The position numbers and the translations under genes were made by a program. Of a stretch of DNA of 64,000 bases, positions 33,951 through 43,308 are shown one piece after another. The stretch covers positions 1 through 64,000 of the forward strand of contig NZ_FQZL01000023.1 in the NCBI RefSeq assembly GCF_900142005.1. Direction: 5' to 3'. Under the pieces are notes generated by a model. It saw nothing but the letters and a program-made list of their open reading frames with translations, searched no databases and was not told the DNA's origin. This DNA is from Dethiosulfatibacter aminovorans DSM 17477 (lineage in GTDB: Bacteria; Bacillota; Clostridia; Tissierellales; Dethiosulfatibacteraceae). The number at the start of each line of letters is the position of its first letter. The stretch's first letter is position 1.

Positions 33951-35339
33951 TTAAGAGGTCGTTATATCTTTGTAAAATTGCAACGGCGATGATCTAACAA
34001 ACTTCGAGACTACAAATGTCACAATTGGCGACATGTAGCAGAGAACCGCATATGGAGCGCTGTAAAGGACAGTAGCTCCGGTGACTATGAATATAATAAG
34101 CCCGTTCACATTCCAGGGCATGAGAGGTGCTATGATGGTGCCCGTATCGGATATGGTGCGGACAAGGATTGTCTTGTCTACGTGAAGCTTTTCATACCTG
34201 TCCTTGAGAAGCCTTCCGGGAATTACTATGCCGACGGTCTGGTCGCAGGTGATTACAGTGAGCATGCCGCTTATTATGCCTGTTTTTATTATTAGTTTGC
34301 CCGGTGTTTTGACATTATGCATTACATTGTCTATGACGGGCTTTATGATTCCCGTTCCTTCAAAGAGGCTGCTGAGAGCGATGGCTCCCATTACAATGAG
34401 GATGACCTCTATCATGGATGCTATGCCTCCGCTTACCAGGATATCATTGAGTTCAGCGGTTGGTGTGGTACCCCTGTATCCGAAGAATACAGACTTTATG
34501 ATTTCTGAAATCCCCATGTCCTGAAGGAATAAGCTTGCCAGGATTCCGCCTGCAAGACCAGTGGAAATTGCCTTTATGGTGTCAACTCCTGAGAATGAAA
34601 GTACCAGAACGATGGCAGGTAGAAGAAGAAGGTAAGGAGAAATGTAGAATCCTTCCCTGATTGCCTGCTGAAACACCTGAAGGTTCGAACTTTCCACGGC
34701 AGAGTCGTATCCGGTTCCAAGGATGTAATAGGCTGCAGCCGTTATGATATATACGGGGATAAAGGTAACCATCATTTTCTTTACTGCATCCCTGTATTTA
34801 GTATCAGTAGTTGTGAGAGTAAGGTTCAAAAGTCCCGATATCGGAGATATCTTGTCGGCTATGAAGGCTCCAGATATCAATACTCCCAGAAGAACATGCG
34901 TAGGAATTTCAAACCCCTTGCCTATGCCAAGCAGAGCAAGGCCAATAGTGCTTATGGTGCCTACTGCAGTACCCATGAACACTGAAATGATGGAAGTTAT
35001 GACGAATGCTGCAAAGAGGAAGTTTACCCCCTTCATATAGTCGAGTCCGTAATATATCATTGCCGGTACCGTACCGGAGGACAGCCATATTGACATGGTG
35101 GCTCCAATGAGCATTATGAGTACATAGAGCATTCTGCATTCCCATAGACCGGACTTCATCATGTTCGTAAGGGTAATTGAAGAAAACCCTCTTTTTCTGA
35201 ACAGGTTGTATGAAAACAATATGGCAATTAGAAACCCATAGAACAGGGAAATATCAAGCATTATACATGCTATTATTGATGCAACGGTTATGGTGAATAC
35301 CATTGCTGTGTCTTTTTTATTGTTTGTGTTTTTTTTCAA
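33951..35339 (-). CDS. NhaC family Na+/H+ antiporter-like protein
   Basis: The protein has 462 residues with about 12 hydrophobic segments and NhaC-type signatures: SIWLSSGTVPAMIYYGLDYM, ISGAFIADKISPISGLLN and CDQTVGIVIPGR. The related gene at 61682 follows methionine gamma-lyase. Members of this family exchange Na+ for H+, or for organic acids such as malate/lactate. The likely start is TTG 35339, eight bases after AAGAGGT. An in-frame ATG at 35417 would add 26 residues of unlikely composition. It is monocistronic. Confidence 0.8.
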   Translation of the reverse strand: MKKNTNNKKDTAMVFTITVASIIACIMLDISLFYGFLIAILFSYNLFRKRGFSSITLTNMMKSGLWECRMLYVLIMLIGATMSIWLSSGTVPAMIYYGLDYMKGVNFLFAAFVITSIISVFMGTAVGTISTIGLALLGIGKGFEIPTHVLLGVLISGAFIADKISPISGLLNLTLTTTDTKYRDAVKKMMVTFIPVYIITAAAYYILGTGYDSAVESSNLQVFQQAIREGFYISPYLLLLPAIVLVLSFSGVDTIKAISTGLAGGILASLFLQDMGISEIIKSVFFGYRGTTPTAELNDILVSGGIASMIEVILIVMGAIALSSLFEGTGIIKPVIDNVMHNVKTPGKLIIKTGIISGMLTVITCDQTVGIVIPGRLLKDRYEKLHVDKTILVRTISDTGTIIAPLMPWNVNGLIIFIVTGATVLYSAPYAVLCYMSPIVTFVVSKFVRSSPLQFYKDITTS

Positions 35340-35583
35340 AATATACCTCTTATTGATTGATGTTGAGGCTCTGACGGCCCCTGGATCCTGTATTGTTTGT
35401 TGATGACATGCATGCATTTGTCTATGTACAGAATAAGGTATATTGACATATAATTCAATACTTTTCGCTTTTTTTGAAAAGATGTTTCAAGAGGTTGTGC
35501 GTTTTTAATTTTCGTGAGTATTGTGATATAATGGATTAAAAATAAGCCTCTATGGATCATTCAAAAAATATTAGGAGAGAGAG

Positions 35584-35853
35584 ATGACTAGGATAATTAT
35601 TAATGGATCGGAAATGACATCAAGGGAAAGGGCACATGAATACCTGAAGGATATGTTTGGTTTTCCTGAATATTACGGGAAGAACCTGGATGCCTTGTGT
35701 GACTTGCTCAATGAAAAGACTGTACCTGTGGAGATAAGGCTAATCAACAGCGAGGATATTGTTAAACTCCTGGGGCCTTACGGCAATTCTCTGTTAGACG
35801 TCTTCAAGGATGTATCCATAGAAAACGAGAACATTATAGTGGATATTTCATAA
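35584..35853 (+). CDS. Barstar family protein
   Basis: The protein has 89 residues, the family size. FGFPEYYGKNLDALCDLL carries the conserved Tyr-Gly-Lys-Asn-Leu-Asp-Ala loop that plugs the active site of barnase-like ribonucleases. No ribonuclease gene lies beside it, so it may neutralise an RNase encoded elsewhere or be an orphan immunity gene. GGAGAG lies just upstream. A GNAT gene follows 18 bases later. Confidence 0.85.
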   Translation: MTRIIINGSEMTSRERAHEYLKDMFGFPEYYGKNLDALCDLLNEKTVPVEIRLINSEDIVKLLGPYGNSLLDVFKDVSIENENIIVDIS

Positions 35854-35871
35854 TATATTAAGGAGAAGATA

Positions 35872-36360
35872 ATGGAAATAAGGAAAACAAAAATGGAAGA
35901 TTTGAATGAGGTCATGGAAATCTACAGCCGGGCCCGTCAGTATATGAAGGATAACGGCAATCCCAACCAGTGGGTTAACGGGTATCCACCGGAGGAGGTT
36001 GTCAGGGAAGACATATTGTCAGGCGCTAGTTACTTGTGCATTGAAGAGGATAAAACAGCTGCAGTTTTCTATTTTGATCCGCAGGCTGAAGATCCTGACT
36101 ACAAGGAGATATTTGACGGCAAATGGCTTAACGATGAGCCCTATGGAGTAATCCATCGCATTGCCGTTGCATTGCACAAGAAAGGGGTTGCATCCTATTG
36201 TCTGGATTGGAGTTTAAATCAGTGCGGGAACCTTAAAATTGATACCCACCGTGACAATTTGCCCATGCAGGCCATGCTTGAAAAGAAAGGTTTTGTCCAG
36301 TGCGGCATAATATATACTAGGGACGGCAGTGAAAGACTGGCTTATCAAAAAATAAAATGA
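35872..36360 (+). CDS. GNAT family N-acetyltransferase
   Basis: The protein has 162 residues of GNAT fold: IRKTKMEDLNEVMEIYSRAR at the start, the beta4-alpha3 region IHRIAVALHKKGVASYCLDW, and LEKKGFVQCG near the end. The acetyl-CoA loop (R/Q-x-x-G-x-G/A) is degenerate (HKKGVAS). The acceptor is unknown. It is probably an operon with barstar, with AAGGAG in front. Confidence 0.75.
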   Translation: MEIRKTKMEDLNEVMEIYSRARQYMKDNGNPNQWVNGYPPEEVVREDILSGASYLCIEEDKTAAVFYFDPQAEDPDYKEIFDGKWLNDEPYGVIHRIAVALHKKGVASYCLDWSLNQCGNLKIDTHRDNLPMQAMLEKKGFVQCGIIYTRDGSERLAYQKIK

Positions 36361-36367
36361 GAATGAA

Positions 36368-36411
36368 AAAACACCCTTTTGCCGGATTGATGCAGGCAAA
36401 AGGGTGTTTTG
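36368..36411. terminator. Bidirectional terminator
   Basis: AAAACACCCTTTTGCC pairs with GGCAAAAGGGTGTTTT between convergent genes. Confidence 0.85.
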
Positions 36412-36414
36412 ATT

Positions 36415-38193
36415 TTAGTCTCTCGACCTCTTTCTTTTCGTATATGTCGTATGCAGAAGTTCATGGGAATGATGACCAAGAGGTTTCTCGAGGAAATCTT
36501 CATAAAGCTTTAGTATATCCTTGTTTTCATGGGATTTTCTGAGAGTTTTCATCTCGTCTTCGGTATAGAGACAGCTTATTCTCTTCTCCCGTATCTCCGG
36601 ATCGTCTGAACGTGGCTGTCCGCCGCCGTTTATGCATCCTCCGGGACAGGCCATTATTTCTATGAAATGATACTTGCTTTTTCCCTGTTTTATTTCTTCA
36701 AGCAGCTGTCCTGCTCCGTCAAGGCCGCTTGTAACTGCTATATTGACTTCCACTCCGTCAAGGGCCTTCCATTCTTCAACGGGATTCTCGATCAAGAGTG
36801 AGGCTGTTTTTATCTTCTCTACTCCCATAATGGGTTTTATATGCAGATTTTCAAATGGAAGTTCCCTGCCTGTAATGAGTTCGTAGACCGTCCTTACTGC
36901 GGCTTCCATTACTCCACCCGTATTTCCGAATATGTCGGCTGCTCCCGAGGAAACTCCCATTGGGCTGTCAAAGGTTCCGTCTTCGAGGTTCAAGAAATCC
37001 ACGCCGGCATCCTTTATCATCCTTGCGAATTCCCTTGTGGTGAGGACGGCATCCACATTGTTCAGTCCGTTGTTCACCATTTCCGGTCTCGTTATTTCAT
37101 ATTTCTTTGCCGTACACGGCATAATCGAAACAACATAGATGCTTTCAGGGTCTATGCCGGTCCTGTCTGCAAAGAAAGACTTTGTAAGGGCTCCCAGCAT
37201 CATGTGTGGAGACTTGCACGACGAAAGATTGTCAAGCTGATCGGGGTAGTAGTGTTCTATGTATTTTATCCATCCGGGACTGCAGCTTGTGATCATGGGG
37301 AAGGTTGCATCCTTTCCGTTTATGAAAACATCCTTAATCCTGCCCAGGAATTCATATCCTTCCTCCATTATGGTAAGGTCCGCAGCAAAATTGGTGTCGA
37401 ATACATAGTCGAAACCAAGTTCTCTCAATGCCGATGCCATTTTGCCCGTGACTGAAGTGCCGGGTGGCAAGCCGAACTCTTCTCCCAGTGCCGCTCTTAT
37501 GGCAGGAGCAGTCTCTACTATAACAACCTTTTCGCCATCATTCAGCGCATCCCATACATTTTCTATGGAGCTTTTTTCCTTCAGAGCTCCAACCGGACAT
37601 ACCTTTGTGCATTGACCGCAGAAGGTGCAGGATGCCTCGTCGAGCATTAGTCCCTGTCCCGGGTTGATAACGGATTTGAAACCTCTTTCCTGGGTGTTCA
37701 GGATTCCGATTTTTTGGATATCGTTGCACATGGTTTCACAGCGCCTGCAGAGTATGCATTTTGACATGTCCCTTTCTATTGCTGCAGATGAAATGTCGAC
37801 GATGTCCTTTGACATCTCTCCGGCGAACCTGTCTTCCTCAACGCCTATTATTCCTCCAAGTGCCTGAAGCTCGCAGTTGTTGTTCCTTTCACAGCTCAGG
37901 CAGTTTTTGGGATGATTGGAAAGGATGAGCTCATACATGACCTTTCGTGCATTTCTTACTCTCTGGGTGTTGGTCTTTATGTTCATGCCGTCCTGCACCT
38001 TGGTGATGCAGGAGGCCATGAGGTTTTTCACTCCCTCAACTTCGACTACGCAAAGCCTGCAGGCTCCTATTTCATGAACTCCTTCCAGATAGCAGAGATG
38101 TGGTATGAGAATATTGTTCTCTTTGGCGACCTGAAGTATGGTCTTGTCGGGAGATGCTTCAATAACCTTGTTATTAATAGTAATATTAGCCAT
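36415..38193 (-). CDS. hydA: NAD(P)H-dependent [FeFe] hydrogenase, catalytic subunit
   Basis: The protein has 592 residues. An N-terminal [2Fe-2S] domain (CRLCVVEVEG region) is followed by the NuoG-type His-Cys3 cluster (HPKNCLSCERNNNCEL), two [4Fe-4S] motifs (CILCRRCETMCND, CTFCGQCTKVCPVGA) and the H-cluster domain. The three H-cluster signatures TSCSPGW, MPCTAKK and MACPGGCINGGGQP are all intact. It makes or uses H2. With HydB and HydC it should form a soluble confurcating complex that takes electrons from reduced ferredoxin and NADH together. The gene is last in the minus-strand operon, nine bases after hydB. The maturation genes are not in this window. Confidence 0.95.
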   Translation of the reverse strand: MANITINNKVIEASPDKTILQVAKENNILIPHLCYLEGVHEIGACRLCVVEVEGVKNLMASCITKVQDGMNIKTNTQRVRNARKVMYELILSNHPKNCLSCERNNNCELQALGGIIGVEEDRFAGEMSKDIVDISSAAIERDMSKCILCRRCETMCNDIQKIGILNTQERGFKSVINPGQGLMLDEASCTFCGQCTKVCPVGALKEKSSIENVWDALNDGEKVVIVETAPAIRAALGEEFGLPPGTSVTGKMASALRELGFDYVFDTNFAADLTIMEEGYEFLGRIKDVFINGKDATFPMITSCSPGWIKYIEHYYPDQLDNLSSCKSPHMMLGALTKSFFADRTGIDPESIYVVSIMPCTAKKYEITRPEMVNNGLNNVDAVLTTREFARMIKDAGVDFLNLEDGTFDSPMGVSSGAADIFGNTGGVMEAAVRTVYELITGRELPFENLHIKPIMGVEKIKTASLLIENPVEEWKALDGVEVNIAVTSGLDGAGQLLEEIKQGKSKYHFIEIMACPGGCINGGGQPRSDDPEIREKRISCLYTEDEMKTLRKSHENKDILKLYEDFLEKPLGHHSHELLHTTYTKRKRSRD

Positions 38194-38202
38194 TTTACCC
38201 TC

Positions 38203-41200
38203 CTATATCCTTCTGTCGCATCGCAAGCATCGCATTGCTTCCGCCATTGCATTGAGCCTGTGATAGCCCTTGTTCACTTCATCGAAATTGTTCTTGCGCT
38301 TGTCGGATGACAGTATTTTCATTGGGAACCTCTCATGTTCAAAGATTTCGTGTTCCTCAAAGTCATCGGGAATTTCAATCTCTTCTCCCTTGTTGAGTTC
38401 TCCAGTGCCTCCAAGATATTTGTCAATTTCCACAGCGGACTTCTTGCCGTCGGCTATGGCAGTTATGACCACGTCGGAGCCTCTGACCACGTCTCCGCCT
38501 GCAAAAACTCCCTCCATTGAAGTCATATTGTTTTTGGAATCTATGACGAATGAACCGTATCCGGTAAGTTCGACCTCGTCCTTACTTATGAATGGAAGAT
38601 CGGAATACTGGCTGACTGCAGGAATGACCATGTCGACTTCGAAATCGAATTCGGAGTTTTCCCTTTTCACAGGTTTTCTTCTTCCCTTGCTGTCAAAGCC
38701 TTCCAGATTGATTCGTGAGCAAATGATCTTTTCCACGCCATTTTCGCTGCTTCCCGCAATTTCCAGAGGCATTACCAGCTCGTGTATCTGTATGCCTTCT
38801 TCCATTGCGTCCCTTATTTCCCTTTTGTCAGCAGGCATGTCTTCTATCCTTCTCCTGTAGAGGATATGAACTTCTTCGGCGCCCATTCTAAGGGCAACTC
38901 TTGCTGCGTCTATGGCTGTGTTTCCACCGCCGATTACTGCAACTTTTCTGCCAATTGGCACTTCTTTGTTGAGGTTGACATCCTTCAGGAAGTCCAGTCC
39001 ATGATACACACCCTTCAAGTTTTCTCCCTCTATGCCCACCTTCCTGCTGAACTGTGTTCCGGTTGCTATGTAAAGGGCATCGTAGTCCTTTTTCAATTGT
39101 TCAAATTCAATATCCTTTCCAACCTTATGGTTCAGGATTATGTTTACTCCAGCCTGCCTTATGCTGTCTATTTCTTTCTTCAGTATTTCCTTTGGCAGCC
39201 TGTACTGAGGTATTCCAAAGGCCAGAACCCCTCCGGCCACATTTTGCTCCTCGTAGACGTCGATGTCGTAACCCAGTCTTGCCAGATAGTAGCCGCAGGT
39301 GAGTCCCGAAGGACCTGCTCCGATTATTGCAACCTTCTTGCCATTCTTTGGATGTGTCGTGGTTTTTATTGGCTTGTCGGAATTAAGTACCTGCTCCGCT
39401 ATGTATTTCTTGATGTCGGAAATTGCAATGGCTTCGTCTATCTGGGCCCTTCTGCACTTGTACTCGCAGGGATGGGTGCATATGTCGCCGCAAACTGCAG
39501 GGAAGGGGTTTTCCTGTCTGATGAGGTTGTATGCATCCTCTATTCGCCCCCTTGCAACAAGGGCAAGATATCCCGGCACGTTGATGTTTGCAGGACACGC
39601 GTTTTCGCATGGCGACAGGAACAGTTCTCCGCAGACTCCTGCAGTGCAGTAGCCTTCCTCTATATGCTGAAGGTATTCATCCATGAAATACTTGAGGGTA
39701 CTGAGCACCGGATTTGGCGCCGTCTGGCCGAGGCCGCAGAGGGCGGTGTCCTTGATGACTCTGCCAAGATCCTTAAGGTCTTCAATGTCGCTGTCGGTTC
39801 CCTGTCCCTGGGTTATCCTTTCAAGTATTTCAAGCATTCTCTTGGTTCCGATTCTGCAGGCTACGCATTTTCCGCATGACTCGTCCTGGACGAATTCCAT
39901 GAAGTATCTTGCAACGTCTACCATGCAGGTATCCTCGTCCATGCAGACAAGTCCTCCCGAACCCATTATTGCTCCCAGCTCCGTAAGTGAATCGTAGTCG
40001 ATAGGCGTGTTGAGATGTTCCTGAGTCAGGCATCCTCCTGAAGGTCCTCCCGTCTGAGCAACCTTGAACTTCTTGTCGGAAGGTATGCCTCCGCCTATGT
40101 CATAGACTATCTCGCCCAGTGATATTCCCATGGGCACTTCGATTATTCCCGTATTGTTTATATCTCCTGCAAGAGCGAATATTTTTGTACCCTTGCTGTT
40201 TTCCGTTCCAATGGAGGAGAACCAGTCGGCTCCCTTCAGTATTATGGAGGCTATGTTTCCGAAGGTCTCCACATTGTTGATTATGGTAGGTTTCTTGAAA
40301 AGTCCTTCATCCGAGGGATAGGGAGGTTTCTGCCTGGGTTCGCCTCTTCGTCCCTCCACTGAATTCATGAGGGCCGTTTCCTCTCCGCATACGAAGGCTC
40401 CTGCTCCTATCCTGACCTCTATGTCGAAGTTGAAGCCTGAATTGAATATATCCATTCCCAGGAGTCCTTTTTGCCTTGCCTTCTGGATGGCCCTGCCAAG
40501 CCTGTCGATTGCCAGTGGATATTCGGCTCTCACATATACTACTCCCTTTTCTGCGCCTATGCAGTAGCCTGCAATCATCATTCCCTCGATTACCGAATGA
40601 GGGTCACCCTCGACGAGACTTCTGTCCATGAAGGCGCCAGGGTCACCTTCATCGGCGTTGCAGATGACATATTTTTCCTTTTCATCGGACTTCATTGCAA
40701 GTTTCCATTTGAGGCCTGTAGGGAATCCGCCGCCGCCTCTTCCTCTGAGTCCCGATTTGGAAATTATGTCGACGGCTTCCTCTCTGGACATTGAGGAGAG
40801 AACCTTCTCGATTGCAGAATATCCGTCGTTCGCAATATATTCTTTCAGAGAATTGAAATCTATCCTTCCGCAGTTCTTCAAAACTATCTTGTACTGCTTC
40901 TTGTAGAATTCAATGTCGTTCATAGCCGTTATGTACTCTTTTGTTTTCTTGTCGAAGTAGCAGTACTTCTCCAGCAGCTTTCCGTTGATTATGTGGGAAT
41001 CCACTATTTCCCGGATCTTGTCTTCGGTGAGTCTGCAATACAAGATCATGCCCGGATTGACAACCATCATCGGTCCTTCTGCGCACATTCCCATACAGCC
41101 AGTATTGTTTACCTTTACGGATTCACTCAGTCCCTGCTTTTCCAGCTCCCGTTCAAGGGCTTCGCAAATGGATTTGCTGTCCGATGAAAGGCAGCCTGCA

Positions 41201-41301
41201 CCGTAGCACAGGTTTACTGTATGTGTGTATTTCTTCATTTTATCCTTGAATGCATTGGATATTTTTTTCAGTTCCTCCGAGCTTCTAATTGTTTTCGACA
41301 T
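38203..41301 (-). CDS. hydB: HydB/NuoF-like subunit fused to a GltD/NfnB-like flavoprotein
   Basis: The protein has 1032 residues. In order: a thioredoxin-like [2Fe-2S] domain (CYGAGCLSSDSK, TGCMGMCAEGP); the FMN/NADH-binding NuoF domain (RGRGGGGFPTGLKW, CNADEGDPGAFMDRS) and its [4Fe-4S] site (ESCGKCVACRIGTKRM); and from about residue 570 a GltD/NfnB-like half. That half has an Fe-S N-terminus (CENACPANINVPGYL, CTHPCEYKCRR), FAD site VAIIGAGPSGLTCGYYLARL and NAD(P) site VAVIGGGNTAIDAARVAL. The second flavin half is absent from standard HydB. It could let the complex use NADPH as well as NADH, as in StnABC-type transhydrogenases; this is inference. Start ATG 41301 overlaps the end of hydC. Confidence 0.9.
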   Translation of the reverse strand: MSKTIRSSEELKKISNAFKDKMKKYTHTVNLCYGAGCLSSDSKSICEALERELEKQGLSESVKVNNTGCMGMCAEGPMMVVNPGMILYCRLTEDKIREIVDSHIINGKLLEKYCYFDKKTKEYITAMNDIEFYKKQYKIVLKNCGRIDFNSLKEYIANDGYSAIEKVLSSMSREEAVDIISKSGLRGRGGGGFPTGLKWKLAMKSDEKEKYVICNADEGDPGAFMDRSLVEGDPHSVIEGMMIAGYCIGAEKGVVYVRAEYPLAIDRLGRAIQKARQKGLLGMDIFNSGFNFDIEVRIGAGAFVCGEETALMNSVEGRRGEPRQKPPYPSDEGLFKKPTIINNVETFGNIASIILKGADWFSSIGTENSKGTKIFALAGDINNTGIIEVPMGISLGEIVYDIGGGIPSDKKFKVAQTGGPSGGCLTQEHLNTPIDYDSLTELGAIMGSGGLVCMDEDTCMVDVARYFMEFVQDESCGKCVACRIGTKRMLEILERITQGQGTDSDIEDLKDLGRVIKDTALCGLGQTAPNPVLSTLKYFMDEYLQHIEEGYCTAGVCGELFLSPCENACPANINVPGYLALVARGRIEDAYNLIRQENPFPAVCGDICTHPCEYKCRRAQIDEAIAISDIKKYIAEQVLNSDKPIKTTTHPKNGKKVAIIGAGPSGLTCGYYLARLGYDIDVYEEQNVAGGVLAFGIPQYRLPKEILKKEIDSIRQAGVNIILNHKVGKDIEFEQLKKDYDALYIATGTQFSRKVGIEGENLKGVYHGLDFLKDVNLNKEVPIGRKVAVIGGGNTAIDAARVALRMGAEEVHILYRRRIEDMPADKREIRDAMEEGIQIHELVMPLEIAGSSENGVEKIICSRINLEGFDSKGRRKPVKRENSEFDFEVDMVIPAVSQYSDLPFISKDEVELTGYGSFVIDSKNNMTSMEGVFAGGDVVRGSDVVITAIADGKKSAVEIDKYLGGTGELNKGEEIEIPDDFEEHEIFEHERFPMKILSSDKRKNNFDEVNKGYHRLNAMAEAMRCLRCDRRI

Positions 41302-41791
41302 TGACAGCATCTCCTTTCATATAGGTACCCAGTATCTTTTCGACCTTTGTGGGATTGAGTTGCTTGTATACCTTGTCGTTGATCATAATGGCAGGTGCAA
41401 GACCACATGCTCCTATGCAGCGCATGACCTGCAGGGAGAAAAGTCCGTCCTCGCTTGTCTCGCCTACCTCGATGCCTGTCATTTCCTTGATTTTTTCAAG
41501 GACCTTTTTTCCGCCTCTAACATAGCATGCTGTGCCTAGGCAGACGCTTATCATGTATTCGCCTTTGGGTTGTGTGGAAAAGAAAGAATAGAAGGAAACC
41601 ACTCCGGACACCCTTGAATAGGGCATGTCCATTTCCCGGGAGATATACTTCTGTACCTCCACGGGAATGCAGCCGAAGATAACCTGTGCCATGTGAAGGA
41701 CCTGAATGAGGTTGTCTTCGTTTGCATCGTAGTCGCTGATAACTTGTGCCAGAGTTTCGTACATTTTGTCTTCAGATAATTTAACCGTCAT
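41285..41791 (-). CDS. hydC: HydC/NuoE-like [2Fe-2S] subunit
   Basis: The protein has 168 residues with the NuoE thioredoxin-like fold. Four cysteines bind a [2Fe-2S] cluster (CLGTACYVRGG and CIGACGLAP). It passes electrons within the hydrogenase complex. It is first in the operon, preceded by GGAGG, and its 3' end overlaps the start of hydB by 17 bases, so subunit synthesis is coupled. Confidence 0.93.
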   Translation of the reverse strand: MTVKLSEDKMYETLAQVISDYDANEDNLIQVLHMAQVIFGCIPVEVQKYISREMDMPYSRVSGVVSFYSFFSTQPKGEYMISVCLGTACYVRGGKKVLEKIKEMTGIEVGETSEDGLFSLQVMRCIGACGLAPAIMINDKVYKQLNPTKVEKILGTYMKGDAVNVENN

Positions 41792-41912
41792 AGATCTTAC
41801 CTCCGAAAAGAATTTTGTACTACATATTTCAAATGTGAAAAATGAAACCGTGCTGTATCAACTCGCAGCTGAGCTGCTTTCAGGATGTGTGTTAAAAATT
41901 TGTCTTATTATA

Positions 41913-41941
41913 ATTATACCTTATAGTGAAGGCACAATCAA
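41913..41941 (-). promoter_or_regulatory. Promoter of the hydrogenase operon
   Basis: On the minus strand, TTGATT (41941-41936) and TATAAT (41918-41913) are 17 bases apart. A leader of about 115 bases follows. Confidence 0.65.
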
Positions 41942-41994
41942 ATTTGATTAAAAGGGTTATTGACTTTAACTTCTTTTGAGGGTCATGCAAACAA

Positions 41995-42030
41995 AAAACT
42001 CTGCAGAACAAATTCTGCAGAGTTTTGTAA
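41995..42030 (-). terminator. Terminator of the cation exchanger gene
   Basis: AAAACTCTGCAGAA and TTCTGCAGAGTTTT pair around TTTG, with runs on both sides. Confidence 0.8.
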
Positions 42031-42035
42031 TATCC

Positions 42036-43043
42036 TTATATCCATGTGTAGTTAAGTATTATATAAATTGCATATATTCCTGCCAGAAAGATGCCTTCTC
42101 TTTTGGCTATGGCACCTTTTTTATTTTTTGCGAATATTCTGAATGCCGTCAATATTATCAACATGGCCGGGAATTGGAGCTTGTAGAAGTCTGGAGGCAC
42201 CCTAAGGCCTTCTGTCGTGACTGCTGCTGCACTTCCTACAACAAAAAGCACGTTTAATACATCGGCTCCGATTATGTTTCCTATGGCAAGCTCTCCGTGT
42301 CCCTTTCTGACCGCAGTCACCGCTGTTATGAGTTCGGGAAGGCTTGTTCCAAAGGCCACCAGGGTGGCTGCTATGACGGACTGGGGTATTCCTGCCCTTA
42401 TGGCAGTGATTTCTACCGCAGGTATCAGTACCTTTGATGAAAGGATAACCAAGGTTATGCCCAGACCAAGCTTGGCGAGTTGAACATAGACAGGCCTGTT
42501 TTCTTCGTGGAAGATTTCCCCGGTTGACGCCGACAAAGCTCTTGACCATCTTATGGAGATGTATATATAGGCTGCCAGTAATAAAAGGAAAATCCCTCCC
42601 ATCCACTGGTGTATGACTCCGCCGGGTGTCTTTGAAAATAGGGGGAGACTTACTGCCGTGAGCAGTATTCCTGCTGCAAACTGTATGCGTCCCTGTCTGT
42701 CTATGGTGTTCCTATCCACTGGAAGGACGCCTATCATTGCTGCAATACCTATTATTAGACCGGTATCGGCTATTATTGATCCAACTGCGTTTCCAAGCGC
42801 CAGGTCCGGATTGCCGTTTACTGCCGCCAGCACCGAGACTGTTGCTTCCGGCAGAGTGGTTCCCAGGGATACTATTGTTGCCCCTATGATGAGTTTTGGC
42901 ACACCCCAGTGCACTGAAAGGCTGACAGCCTCGTCCACCAGTATGTCCGCACCCTTGCTCAATGTAAAAAGAGTGAATGCCACTACTGCCAGTACTGCGA
43001 TTGTAGGTAGTGTTGTTAAAAAATGATGTACTGCTATATCCAT
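42036..43043 (-). CDS. CaCA-type cation (Ca2+/Na+ or Mn2+) exchanger
   Basis: The protein has 335 residues: two homologous halves of five helices, each with the alpha-repeat that binds the cation (GATIVSLGTTLPEATVS and ATLVAFGTSLPELITAV). K-dependent Na/Ca exchangers and bacterial YrbG proteins share this form. The Mn2+ riboswitch in its leader points to Mn2+ (or Ca2+) export rather than uptake. ATG 43043 follows AAGAAGG. The gene is divergent from the Mn-type pyrophosphatase. Confidence 0.85.
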   Translation of the reverse strand: MDIAVHHFLTTLPTIAVLAVVAFTLFTLSKGADILVDEAVSLSVHWGVPKLIIGATIVSLGTTLPEATVSVLAAVNGNPDLALGNAVGSIIADTGLIIGIAAMIGVLPVDRNTIDRQGRIQFAAGILLTAVSLPLFSKTPGGVIHQWMGGIFLLLLAAYIYISIRWSRALSASTGEIFHEENRPVYVQLAKLGLGITLVILSSKVLIPAVEITAIRAGIPQSVIAATLVAFGTSLPELITAVTAVRKGHGELAIGNIIGADVLNVLFVVGSAAAVTTEGLRVPPDFYKLQFPAMLIILTAFRIFAKNKKGAIAKREGIFLAGIYAIYIILNYTWI

Positions 43044-43072
43044 AATATACCTTCTTTCTGCAGGGTGAATAT

Positions 43073-43207
43073 TAAAAAACCCTGCAATTCTCCCTTGAAA
43101 ATTGCAGAGTCTCACTTAGCATAATGATTATTTGCCATCAAAGCCGGGAAGTATTTTCCGTAATGACGACTTTGATTCCGTAAGGATAGTTACTCCCTCT
43201 TGCGTAT
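43073..43207 (-). ncRNA. yybP-ykoY Mn2+ riboswitch with terminator
   Basis: On the minus strand, GAGGGAGTAAC (5' side), ATCAAAGTCGTCATTACG and CCCGGCTTTGATGGC, then GTGAGACTC match the yybP-ykoY aptamer in order. The closing region switches with a terminator, CTGCAATTTTC / GAGAATTGCAGGG plus T6. Mn2+ binding should relieve termination and induce the exporter. Confidence 0.88.
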
Positions 43208-43210
43208 AAA

Positions 43211-43239
43211 AGTATATTCCCCGAGAATTAATTTGTCAA
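43211..43239 (-). promoter_or_regulatory. Promoter of the Mn-riboswitch transcript
   Basis: On the minus strand, TTGACA (43239-43234) and TATACT (43216-43211) are 17 bases apart. Confidence 0.8.
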
Positions 43240-43308
43240 GGCCTAATGTATATGTGGTATAATTAGTATTATTTTTGATAAGAGAAATTTTATCATTGGG
43301 AGGTATTA

